64,000 nt of DNA from Nocardia inohanensis NBRC 100128 (GTDB lineage Bacteria > Actinomycetota > Actinomycetes > Mycobacteriales > Mycobacteriaceae): the NCBI RefSeq assembly GCF_001612945.1, contig NZ_BDBK01000011.1, forward strand, positions 124,001 through 188,000. The letters are read 5' to 3'. This document shows, one piece after another, positions 8,579-17,400 of the stretch. How positions within the stretch are numbered: position 1 is the stretch's first letter; every line of letters starts with the position of its first letter. The notes under the pieces were generated by a model. That model ran no database searches, was not told the DNA's origin, and worked only from the letters and a program-made list of their open reading frames with translations. A program made the translations under genes and the position numbers.

Positions 8579-9378
8579 ATGTCGAGCGTGGCTCCGCCGT
8601 CCACCCGCAGATCGTGCATGGTGATGTGGCGGGCGTCGGCGGAGGCCAGGAAACGGACGGCGGCGGCGATATCGGCGGGAGTGGCGATGCGCCGCAACGG
8701 AATTCCGAGCCGGTACACCTCGGGGTCGCCGTCCAGCAGGGCGGTGCGGGCGGCCGCGTCGAGCGGCGGGGCGGTCGCGTCGAACATGCCGCGCAACATG
8801 GCGGTGTCGGTGGAGCCGGGCGAGACCAGGTTCACCCGGACCCCGAACGGGGCGACTTGCAGTGCGAGCGACCGGGTGAAGGCGGTCGCCGCCGCTTTCG
8901 CGGCCCCGTAGGCCGCCATGCCCACCCGGGGCGTGGCGGCGGCATTGGAGGAGACGACCACCATCGCACCGCGTCCCGCCGCGACCATCTCGCGGGCGGC
9001 GCGCTGGGTGACGTTCACGACCCCGGTCGCATTGACGGCCAGGCATCGCGCCCAGGACTCGGGATCCACTTCCAGGGGGCTGCCGGGGAACAGCGCACCG
9101 GCGGCGTGCACCACCACATCGGCGGGACCGCAGGCCGCGACGAGGTCGTCGAAGGCGTCCGCCACCGCTCGCGCGTCACTGACATCCACCTCGGCGGCCT
9201 GCACCGATCCCGTTGTGCGGGTTTTGATTTCGGCGGCTACCTCATGCACCCGGGGATCACGATCCCAGAGCGCCAATACCCGCGCACCCGGCGCGAGTTC
9301 GGCGGCGACGGCCGCGCCGATCCCGCCGGCGGCCCCGGTGACCACGATCATTCGTGCATCCGAATCGATCATGGACAT
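8575..9378 (-). CDS. dhbA: 2,3-dihydro-2,3-dihydroxybenzoate dehydrogenase
   Basis: A short-chain dehydrogenase of up to 267 residues that oxidises dihydro-DHB to 2,3-dihydroxybenzoate with NAD+. The cofactor motif TGAAGGIG follows the start, and the catalytic Ser and YGAAK are present. Its place upstream of dhbC and dhbB fixes the function within the SDR family. The start is uncertain. ATG codons occur at 9378, 9372 and 9351; the first touches the iron box at 9378-9396, so a start there would imply a leaderless or nearly leaderless message. The 9351 ATG, four codons before the TGxxxGIG motif, is also plausible. IdeR-type repression is expected. Confidence 0.9.
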   Translation of the reverse strand: MSMIDSDARMIVVTGAAGGIGAAVAAELAPGARVLALWDRDPRVHEVAAEIKTRTTGSVQAAEVDVSDARAVADAFDDLVAACGPADVVVHAAGALFPGSPLEVDPESWARCLAVNATGVVNVTQRAAREMVAAGRGAMVVVSSNAAATPRVGMAAYGAAKAAATAFTRSLALQVAPFGVRVNLVSPGSTDTAMLRGMFDATAPPLDAAARTALLDGDPEVYRLGIPLRRIATPADIAAAVRFLASADARHITMHDLRVDGGATLDM

Positions 9379-9396
9379 AAGGTTAGCCTAACCTGA
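9378..9396. promoter_or_regulatory. IdeR/DmdR iron box between divergent dhbA and dhbE
   Basis: TAAGGTTAGCCTAACCTGA is an almost perfect 19-bp palindrome. Apart from the central base pair, it differs from the actinobacterial iron-box consensus TTAGGTTAGGCTAACCTAA at only two outer positions. It sits between the divergent dhbA (minus) and dhbE (plus) genes, 77 nt upstream of the dhbE start and immediately next to the first dhbA start codon. Iron-loaded IdeR/DmdR would be expected to block both promoters. Confidence 0.92.
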
Positions 9397-9472
9397 TATG
9401 AAAGTGCGCTTGTTTCCGGCGCGACTTCCGACCGACACGGCGACAGGGTTCGCCGGAAAGAGGTGTCCCCCA

Positions 9473-11122
9473 ATGCCATCGACCGTTCTGCCTGGTTACA
9501 CCCCGTGGCCGCAGGCCGAAGCCGACGATTACCGGACCCGTGGCATCTGGTCCGGGCAGAGCTTCGGAGAGATGCTCGGCGAGCGAGCGGCGGCACAGCC
9601 CGAGGCGCTCGCCGTGGTGGACGACACGCACCGCTGGACGTATGCGGAGCTGGACCATCGCTCGCGTTCGCTGGCGACGGGCCTGGCGCGGCTCGGAATC
9701 GACAGGCAGGACCGGGTTCTGGTGCAGCTGCCCAATCGTGCCGAGTTCGTGGAGGTGATCTTCGCGCTGTTCCGGCTGGGGGCGCTGCCGGTGTTCTGCC
9801 TGCCCGCGCATCGGCGGGCGGAGCTGGTGCCGATCGCTCGGGCGAGCGGAGCGGTGGCGATGATCACCTGCACGACCCATCAGCGGTTCGATCATGCGGC
9901 GCTGGCGATTTCGGTGCGTGCCGAGGCGGAGGCGCTCGAGCAGGTACTGGTGGTCGCCGACGATCCGAGTGCGGCGTTGCCCGCCGGGGTGCGCGATATC
10001 GCCGAATTCCGGGACGAGCCGGGCGAATTGCCGGTCATCGATGCCGGTGAAGTGGCGTTCTTGCAGCTCTCGGGCGGCAGCACCGGGATTCCCAAACTGA
10101 TTCCGCGCACCCACGACGACTACCTCTACAGCGTGCGGCGCAGCGCGCAGATCTGCGAACTCGGCACCGACAGCGTGTATCTCGCGGCGCTGCCGGTGGC
10201 GCACAACTTCCCGATGAGCTCGCCGGGCATCCTGGGGGTGCTGTGGGCGGGCGGCGCCGTCGCATTGACGCCCGATCCGACTCCGGCGACCGCGTTCCGG
10301 GCGGTCGAGCGCTTCGGGGTCACCATCACCGGCCTGGTGCCGCCCTTGGCCCGGCTGTGGGTGGAGCGCGCGGAAGCCGGTGACACGCCGGACCTTTCGA
10401 GCCTGCGGATCGTACAGGTGGGTGGCGCACGCTGCCCCGACGAGCTGGCGCGCCGGGTCGGCCCGGCGCTCGGGGTGACCCTGCAACAGGTGTTCGGCAT
10501 GGCCGAGGGCCTGGTTTGCTACACCCGCCTGGACGATCCGATCGAGGCGGTGGTGAACACGCAGGGCCGTCCGATGTCGGACGAGGATCGGATCAGGGTG
10601 GTGGACGATACGGGTCACGACGTCGAACCCGGAAGCGTCGGCAATCTGATCACCAAGGGCCCCTATACGATTCGCGGCTATTACGACAATCCCGAGGCCG
10701 ATGCCCGCAGCTTCACGCCACAGGGCTGGTACCGCACCGGCGACATGGCGCGGGTGCGGCCGGACGGCAATCTCGTGGTGCAGGGCCGGGCCGGGGACTG
10801 GGTGAACCGCGGCGGCGAGAAGGTCTCGGCCGAGGAGCTCGAAGCTCATCTGCTGGAGCATCCGCAGGTCCGCGACGCCGTCGTCATCGGCACACCCGAT
10901 CCTGTACTGGGGCAACGAATCTGCGCCTTCGTGCAGCCCGTCGACCCCGATGCCGCGCCCACGCTCACCACCATCCGGTCGTTCGTGCGCGGGCGCGGGG
11001 TGGCGGCCTGGAAGATGCCGGACGCGGTGGTCATCGTGCCCGTGTTCCCGGAGACCGGGGTGGGCAAGACCAGCCGCCGCGAGCTACGTGAACTGCTCGC
11101 GGCGCGGACTCCGGCGAACTGA
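9473..11122 (+). CDS. dhbE: 2,3-dihydroxybenzoate-AMP ligase
   Basis: A 549-residue stand-alone adenylation enzyme (EntE/DhbE family) that activates 2,3-dihydroxybenzoate with ATP and loads it on the aryl carrier protein. The diagnostic LQLSGGSTGIPKLIPRTHDDY segment is present, as are GMAEGLVCYTRLDD and the TGD and GGEK motifs. The ATG at 9473 is preferred over an in-frame ATG at 9398 because GAAAGAGG lies 9 nt upstream and the protein then aligns with the family N-terminus (LPGYTPWP). It is transcribed away from dhbA under the shared iron box and converges on the carrier protein gene. Confidence 0.94.
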   Translation: MPSTVLPGYTPWPQAEADDYRTRGIWSGQSFGEMLGERAAAQPEALAVVDDTHRWTYAELDHRSRSLATGLARLGIDRQDRVLVQLPNRAEFVEVIFALFRLGALPVFCLPAHRRAELVPIARASGAVAMITCTTHQRFDHAALAISVRAEAEALEQVLVVADDPSAALPAGVRDIAEFRDEPGELPVIDAGEVAFLQLSGGSTGIPKLIPRTHDDYLYSVRRSAQICELGTDSVYLAALPVAHNFPMSSPGILGVLWAGGAVALTPDPTPATAFRAVERFGVTITGLVPPLARLWVERAEAGDTPDLSSLRIVQVGGARCPDELARRVGPALGVTLQQVFGMAEGLVCYTRLDDPIEAVVNTQGRPMSDEDRIRVVDDTGHDVEPGSVGNLITKGPYTIRGYYDNPEADARSFTPQGWYRTGDMARVRPDGNLVVQGRAGDWVNRGGEKVSAEELEAHLLEHPQVRDAVVIGTPDPVLGQRICAFVQPVDPDAAPTLTTIRSFVRGRGVAAWKMPDAVVIVPVFPETGVGKTSRRELRELLAARTPAN

Positions 11123-11156
11123 CCGGAAAGGTGGCGCGGCTCGGCCGCGCCACCGG

Positions 11157-11390
11157 TCACGACAGTGCTTGCAGCCAGGATCGCAGCACCGGATCACCGG
11201 CGAGCGTGGGGAAGTCGATGTGTTCGTGGCCGGCCGCCCGCCACTTCTCGACCAGGGACATGATGCGGACCGAATCCAGTCCGGCGTCCAGGAGATCGGT
11301 GTCGAGGGTCAGTCCGGCCGGGTCGATGCTTAGCGCCGTGGCCACATCGTCGATGGCCCACTGTCCCGCTGTGATCGCTTGATCGTTCAT
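11157..11390 (-). CDS. Stand-alone aryl carrier protein
   Basis: A 77-residue acyl carrier protein with the phosphopantetheine site DLLDAGLDSVRIM, in which the Ser of GLDS carries the prosthetic arm. It presumably receives 2,3-dihydroxybenzoyl from DhbE and presents it to the first condensation domain of the NRPS. In EntB and DhbB this domain is fused to isochorismatase; here it is separate and sits at the far end of the NRPS operon, 7 nt after the siderophore-interacting protein. A GTGAGG ribosome site precedes the ATG. No phosphopantetheinyl transferase is seen in the window, so it must be modified by one encoded elsewhere. Confidence 0.88.
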   Translation of the reverse strand: MNDQAITAGQWAIDDVATALSIDPAGLTLDTDLLDAGLDSVRIMSLVEKWRAAGHEHIDFPTLAGDPVLRSWLQALS

Positions 11391-11397
11391 CGTTGCC

Positions 11398-12234
11398 TCA
11401 CTCGTCTCTGTCGTAATCGGCGATGCCGCGCTTCCAATAGCCGGCGATCAGGTAGTCCTTCGGCCCGATGCCGAGGTCGGTGCGCACGAAGCGGCGCAGC
11501 GGGCGCAGCACACCTGCTTCACCGGCGATCCAGGCGTAAACCCGCTCCCCCGCAGCCACTTCCACGGTTCTCACGGCTCGCTCCAACGCGTCGCCGGTAC
11601 CCGGTTCCATGGCACCGCGATGCACCCAGCACACCTCGACACCGGCCGGGGCGTCCAATGGGATTTCCTCGTCCGGCCCGGTCACTTCGATGAACGCCCA
11701 ACCGGCGGCCCCACGCGGCAACCATTCCAGCCAGCGCGCGATGGCGGGCAGCGCGGTGATGTCTCCGGCGAACAGGTACCGGTCGTAGGTGCGTGGAACC
11801 ACCACTCCCCCGGGCGGACCCGCGATATGCACGGGGGTGCCCGGGGTCGCGGTCAACGCCCACTCGGAGGCCAGCCCGCCGGGGTGGATCGCGAAATCGA
11901 TATCCAGCTCGGCATCCTCGGCGCTGTGGCGGCGCACGGTGTACTCGCGCGAGACCGGGCGCGGGTTGCCCCATTCCAGCGACAACCCGTCACGCCTGGG
12001 CAAGCGCAGCACACCGTCCTCATCCGGGAACACCAGGCGCACATGCTCATCCGGCACATAGCTGTGGAAACCAGCGAGGTCCGGACCACCGAAGGTGATG
12101 CGCAGCAGGCCCGCGCCCACCTGTTCGGTGCGCAGTACCCGCACCTCGCACAATCCGATCGGATACCCGACCTTGGCTCCGTGCGGGCCCGACAGCACCT
12201 CGCTGATACGGGTGGCATAGGCGGCACGATCCAT
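11398..12234 (-). CDS. Siderophore-interacting protein (FAD/NAD(P)H ferric reductase)
   Basis: A 278-residue cytoplasmic flavoprotein of the ViuB/YqjH-type SIP family. It probably releases iron from the imported siderophore by NAD(P)H-dependent reduction. The FAD-binding SREYTVRR motif lies in the first half, after the GPDLAGFHSYVPDEHVRLVFP region. The C-terminal NAD(P)H part contains AGDITALPAIARWLE and ends with the GYWKRG motif characteristic of this family. The ATG overlaps the stop of the upstream exporter by one base (TGATG). Its place in the NRPS operon supports a role in iron release from the same siderophore. Confidence 0.92.
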   Translation of the reverse strand: MDRAAYATRISEVLSGPHGAKVGYPIGLCEVRVLRTEQVGAGLLRITFGGPDLAGFHSYVPDEHVRLVFPDEDGVLRLPRRDGLSLEWGNPRPVSREYTVRRHSAEDAELDIDFAIHPGGLASEWALTATPGTPVHIAGPPGGVVVPRTYDRYLFAGDITALPAIARWLEWLPRGAAGWAFIEVTGPDEEIPLDAPAGVEVCWVHRGAMEPGTGDALERAVRTVEVAAGERVYAWIAGEAGVLRPLRRFVRTDLGIGPKDYLIAGYWKRGIADYDRDE

Positions 12235-13460
12235 CAGGGCTTCTCCTCTCCCAGCAGTGGCGCGGCGGCCAGGGCGGTGGCCGCGCCGAGAATCAGTACG
12301 AACAGCCCGTAGACCACGAGAGCGGTTGCGGGCGTGCAGAATTGGCCTGCGATGCCGGCCAGCATGGAGCCCACCGCCGTGCCGGTGACGGCCTGCACCA
12401 TGAGCAGGCCGGAGACGCGGCCGCGCAGTTCCTCGGGGGCTTCGCGTTGCAAGACGGCGTAGCGCAGCACCATGTTCACCGCGCGGGCGGTGCCGAAACC
12501 GGCCAGGCCGAGGAAGACCAGCGCGGCGTGCGGGGCGAGCCCGGCGACGATGACGCCGATCGGCATGCAGGCCGAAGAGATCAGCAGGGCACGGCCGGGG
12601 CGAGCGCTGCGGCCGATCCAGCCGCTGGTCAGCGAGCCGAGCACGGCACCGGCTCCGGGTGCGGCGTAGAGCAGGCCGAGGGTGGTCGTCCCGGCGCCGA
12701 GCTCGTCGGCCAGCGCGGGCAGCAGGACCAGCGGCCCGCTCACCAGCATGGCGATCAGTCCGGTGAGCAATGCCGCGCGAATCGTCCGGTGCTGGAACGC
12801 GAATCGAATTCCGGTCGCCAGCTCGCGCAGCGGATGCTGGATTTCGCGCTCCGGTGGTGGTTGTGGGCCGATCGCCCGGATCAGGCTCACCGTGCCCACG
12901 GTCGCGGCGGCGGTCAGGAAGAACGCCGGGGCCACACCGGTTTTCGCGATGAGCAGCCCGGCCAATGCGGGTGTGATCATGGTGCCGAGATCGGCGGTCA
13001 GGGCCGTCAAAGCCCCTGCGGCGGCGACCTTCTCGCGACCGACCAGCCTGGGCACCAGGGCCATGAGCGCGGACCCGCTGATACCGCCCGCGAGGCCGTC
13101 CACCACGCCCGCCGCATAGATCACCGGCAGCATCGGGTCCGGCAGCAGCGCGTTCGACCCCAGCGCCAGAAAACCCAAACCCGCTGCGCTGCGCGACCAT
13201 TGGATGACATCGCGGCGGTCGTACCGGTCCGCGATCACCCCGCCCGCCAGGCTGCCGGCGAACAGGGCGATCGCGGTGACCGTGGTGACGCCGGCGACGT
13301 GCAGCGAGGATCCGGTCAGCTGGTAGACCTGCACGGGCAGGGCCACCATGAGCAACCCGATCCCCAGCACCGATACCAGCCGGGCCGCGAAGGCGCAGCG
13401 GAACTCCCGGCTGGCCCGCAGCGGCGAGACATCGATGAGCAGGCCGCCGGCGGCCGTCAC
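12234..13460 (-). CDS. EntS-like MFS siderophore exporter
   Basis: A 408-residue major facilitator superfamily protein with about 12 membrane segments and the conserved loop motif GGVIADRYDRRDVI. The second half contains the RGRVSGLLMVQAVTG segment of the EntS subfamily, which exports enterobactin-type siderophores across the inner membrane. The GTG start overlaps the stop of the binding-protein gene by four bases (GTGA), and the stop overlaps the start of the next gene, so this is a tightly coupled operon. Export of the finished catechol siderophore is the likely role. Confidence 0.88.
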   Translation of the reverse strand: MTAAGGLLIDVSPLRASREFRCAFAARLVSVLGIGLLMVALPVQVYQLTGSSLHVAGVTTVTAIALFAGSLAGGVIADRYDRRDVIQWSRSAAGLGFLALGSNALLPDPMLPVIYAAGVVDGLAGGISGSALMALVPRLVGREKVAAAGALTALTADLGTMITPALAGLLIAKTGVAPAFFLTAAATVGTVSLIRAIGPQPPPEREIQHPLRELATGIRFAFQHRTIRAALLTGLIAMLVSGPLVLLPALADELGAGTTTLGLLYAAPGAGAVLGSLTSGWIGRSARPGRALLISSACMPIGVIVAGLAPHAALVFLGLAGFGTARAVNMVLRYAVLQREAPEELRGRVSGLLMVQAVTGTAVGSMLAGIAGQFCTPATALVVYGLFVLILGAATALAAAPLLGEEKP

Positions 13461-14455
13461 CGGAAGCGCTCCGCCAGCAGGTCGAGGGTGCTCATGACAT
13501 TGCGGTAGTCGGGGCGCTGGCTGGTGGCGGGCAGGTCGTAGACCTTGCCGGACTGGAAGGACGGCAGCTTGGCGAGCATCGGATCTTCCTTCAGCTGGGC
13601 GATGGAGCGGCCGCCGTCGAGCTGAATCACGAACAGGGCGGGCGCATCCACGACCGTGGTGACCAGTTCCGGGCTGAACGACACCCAGTCGGCGGCCGCG
13701 GCGCGCGCCGGATTACCGGCCTTGGCCTCCACCTTGTCGTCGATGGTGAACCCGGTCGCGGTGAGCAGCGAGGCCAGCGGGGTGCCCGGCGCGATCACCG
13801 AGGGCTTGTTGTCCTTGCGCGACTGGAACACCGAGATCGCGCCCGAGGGCGGCTTGATGCTGCCCTTGACCTTCGCGACCTTGGCGTCATACGCACTGAT
13901 CAGCGCATTCACCTTGGCGGACTGGTTGACGGCGTCGGCCACCGACTTCAACTGGTCCTGCCAGTTGATGGAATTGGACGGCACCAGCACGGTCGGCGCG
14001 ATAGCGGTCAGCTTGTCGTAGGCGTCGATGGACTGCTGCCCCGGATAGCCCTGCCCGCCACCGATGATCAGATCCGGTCGCTGCGCGGCGATGAACTCCA
14101 GATTGATGTTGTCCCCGGAGGCCAGCACCGCGGTGCCCTGCTCCTTGGCGTCGGCGGCCCAGGCGGCGGGGAACTCACCCGGCTTCAAGGTCACGCCCAG
14201 CACCCGCGGGTCGGCGGCCTTCACCTTCGCACCCAGATCGAAGAGGTATCCGGCGAGCGCGCCGTTGACCACGACAATGCGCTGTGGATCGGCGGGCACG
14301 GTGATAGCGCCGCGATCGGTCCGCACCTCGCGGGTGCCGGACTCGCTCGCTTCATCGGAGCTGGAACTGCTACAGCCCGCGACCGCCGCGACCAGCGCGA
14401 GGATCAACAGGGCGACGGCGGCGCGCAGGCGGGCCGTCGATCGGTACAGCGACAT
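13457..14455 (-). CDS. Ferric-siderophore-binding lipoprotein
   Basis: A 332-residue periplasmic-binding-protein-type lipoprotein of the FepB/FhuD class. A signal peptide with lipobox AVAGC precedes a Ser-rich linker, followed by the binding fold with PQRIVVVNGALAGYLFDLGAKV and the RPDLIIGGGQ loop. The ATG at 14455 is preferred over upstream in-frame codons because it gives a proper lipoprotein signal and follows a run of AGAAAGAA. It lies 37 nt after the NRPS stop. It should deliver the ferric siderophore to the FecCD permeases encoded at 22803-24904, in a different transcript of the same locus. Confidence 0.9.
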   Translation of the reverse strand: MSLYRSTARLRAAVALLILALVAAVAGCSSSSSDEASESGTREVRTDRGAITVPADPQRIVVVNGALAGYLFDLGAKVKAADPRVLGVTLKPGEFPAAWAADAKEQGTAVLASGDNINLEFIAAQRPDLIIGGGQGYPGQQSIDAYDKLTAIAPTVLVPSNSINWQDQLKSVADAVNQSAKVNALISAYDAKVAKVKGSIKPPSGAISVFQSRKDNKPSVIAPGTPLASLLTATGFTIDDKVEAKAGNPARAAAADWVSFSPELVTTVVDAPALFVIQLDGGRSIAQLKEDPMLAKLPSFQSGKVYDLPATSQRPDYRNVMSTLDLLAERFR

Positions 14456-14492
14456 GAATGTGGTGTTCTTTCTTTCTTGTTGGGGAATCGGT

Positions 14493-17400
14493 CTAAAGCC
14501 CGAGCGCCGGATCGGCATCGAGCAGCGCGGCGAGTTCGGTCCAGCCGCGCTCGGACACGATGTCGAAATGCGTATACGGCAGCCGGCGCACGACGAGCCG
14601 CGCGTGGTCGGCGACCCACCCGCTCAGCTGGGCTTCGGTGCGCTCCCGGCCGGAGCCGTCATTGCTGATGAGCGCGGTATCGGCGGCGTAGAGCGCCATG
14701 CGGCCGGAGTAGCGGGGCGGGGCCGAGTTGGTGACCATGCGCAGCAGGTCGGTCGCGGCGGAGCGCAGCAGACCGGCGAGTTCCGTTGTGTCGCCGTCGA
14801 TTTCGGGCAGCAGGCGATCGAGTGCGGCGGGGTCTGCGAGTGCCTTCGTGGCCTGGTCGGTGAGGTTCGCGAGCGGATGGGAATCAATGAGCCCGATAAA
14901 GGCGATGGTCTCGCCATCCGATTCCAGCGCGGCCGCGAGTTCGTGGACGATATTGCCGCCCAGGGAATAGCCGAGCAGATGATAGGGGCCGCGCGGCTGA
15001 ATACCGCGGACGGTGGCGAGGTAATGCCGTGCCAGCTCGCCGAGGTCCGCCGCGTGGAAGTCCCTGTCGCCCAATGACGGCAACTGCAATCCGATGACCG
15101 GCCGGTCGGCGCGCAACAGCCGCGCGAGCGGGCCGAACTGCCATGCGGTTCCGCCGATGGGATGGACGCAGAACAGCGGTGCGCCCGCACCCTCCGCGCG
15201 CAGGGGCAGGACATGATCCAGGCGGCGGCCGAAGAGCCCGGACGTGGCAGTCGCTCCGGCGATCCTGGTGGCCAAGGCGTGCGGCGTGCGGGCCTCGAAG
15301 ACGTCATCGAGCACGACTTCCATACCGGCACGGCGCAATCGGCCGACCAGCCGCACGGCGGTGAGGGAATGGCCGCCGGCAGTGAAGAAATCCTCGTCGG
15401 TGGCCACGGCGGGAACCGACAGCACCGCCGCCATGGCCGCAGCGATCGCCGCCGACACCTCAGCCACGGCGGCGACCGCCTCCGGCCTCACCCGATCCGA
15501 ACGCCGGGCGCGTGCCACCTGCACCGCGGTGTACGCGTCGTTACGCCCCACCACGGCTTCGGTTCCGAGCCGGCCGGTCCGCTCCGCCGACTTCGCATCC
15601 GGGCCGGCAAGGTCCGGCGCGGGCAGCGCTTTGCGGTCCACCTTCTCGCTGCCGGTGCGGGGGATGTGATCGAGGATCACGAAGGCGCTGGGAACCATGT
15701 AGGCGGGCAATAGCTTCCGCACTTCGGAACGCACCGCGGCGGTATCCGTCGCCAGGCCGGACGGTGTGATCAGGTAGGCCACCAAGCGCTGGTCACCGGG
15801 GGTGTCCTCGCGAAGCAGCACTACCGCCTGGGCTACGCCGGGACAGTTCAGCAGAGCGGATTCGATGTCGCCCAGTTCGATTCGCTGGCCGCGCAGCTTC
15901 ACCTGGCTGTCGGCGCGGCCGACGTACTCCAGTTCGCCACGGGCGGTCCATTTCACCAGGTCGCCGGTGCGGTACATGCGTGTGCCGGTGCCATTGGGAT
16001 CGGGGATGAACGATGCCGCGGTGGCGCCGGGCGCGGACAGGTAGCCCCGCGCGAGTTGGGCACCGGTCAAATACAGTTCGCCGATCACGCCGGACGGGAC
16101 CGGGTGCAGCTTTTCGTCCAGTACGTGCACGCCGGAACCGGGCGCGGGGCGGCCGATGGGGACGACGCGGGTATCGGTGTCGTCGGTCTCGTGGCGGGTG
16201 ATGCAGACGGCGGCTTCGGTGGGGCCGTACAGGTTGTGCACCCGCGCACCGGTCAGGGCGCGTACCCGTTGCGCGGTGCCCGGGGGCAGCGCTTCACCAC
16301 CTGTGATGACGCAGCGCAGGTCCGTGCAGGCGGCCAGGTCGGCTTCCTCGGCGAGGACGGTGAGCATAGAGGTGGTCATCTGGATGGCTGTCACGCGTTC
16401 GTCGCGTATGAGCCGGGCTTGGTAGTAGGGGTCGCGGTGGCCGTCGGGGCGGGTGAGGACGATGCGGGCGCCGACGTGCAGGGGCAGGAACAGTTCGAGG
16501 AGGGAGGCGTCGAAGGTGGGCGGGGTGCGGTAGAGGACGGTGTCGCCGGGGCCGAATCGTTGTTCGTGCTGGAGCCATTCGAAGGTGTTGACGATCGCCT
16601 CATGCGGGACGGTCACGCCTTTGGGGATGCCGGTGGAGCCGGAGGTGAACAGGAGATACGCGGAGTTCCCGGGGTGCAGCGGGGCGATGCGGTCGGCATC
16701 GGTGACGGGAGCGTCGTCGAAATCGGCCGCGGCCCACTCTTCGAGTGATTCGAGAACGAGTGCGGGACGGGCGGTTTCGAGGATCTTCTCGATGCGTCGC
16801 GCGGGCTGTTCGGGGTCGATCGGCAGGTACACGCCGCCGGAGCGGATCACGGCGTGGGCGGCGATGACCGCGTCCAGGGTGCGCGGCATAGCCACCGCGA
16901 CCACCGATTCGGGTCCGATACCGCGCGCGATCAGCCGGCGGGCCAGGCGGTTCGCGCGGGAATCGAACTCTCGGTAGCTGATTGTCGTGTCTTCGGCGGT
17001 GACAGCGGGCGCATCGGGGTCGACGGCTACGGTAGACCCCCACTCGGCCAGCGTTCGGCCACACCTTTCACGGTGTGCTGCCTCGATATTCGTGGCGTCC
17101 AGCCAGGTACCGGCCGAAGCGGCCGGTTCGGTGACCAAGCCGGTGAGCACCGCGCCCAGGCGCTCCGCCAGGCGTGCGGCCGCCGCGACCGGTACCGCCG
17201 CGGGGTCGTGGTGCAGCATGAGCTCGAACCGTGCCCCCGGCCGCGCGGTCACCGTGACCGGGAAGTGGGTGAGGCTGTGCACCGTCACGTCGGCGACCCG
17301 CAATTCATGGCTGTCCGGTTGGCGCAGTGCGGATTTCGGGAAGTTCTCGAAGACGACCAGGGAGTCGAACAGGCTGCCCAACCCCAGAGCGCGTTCGATG

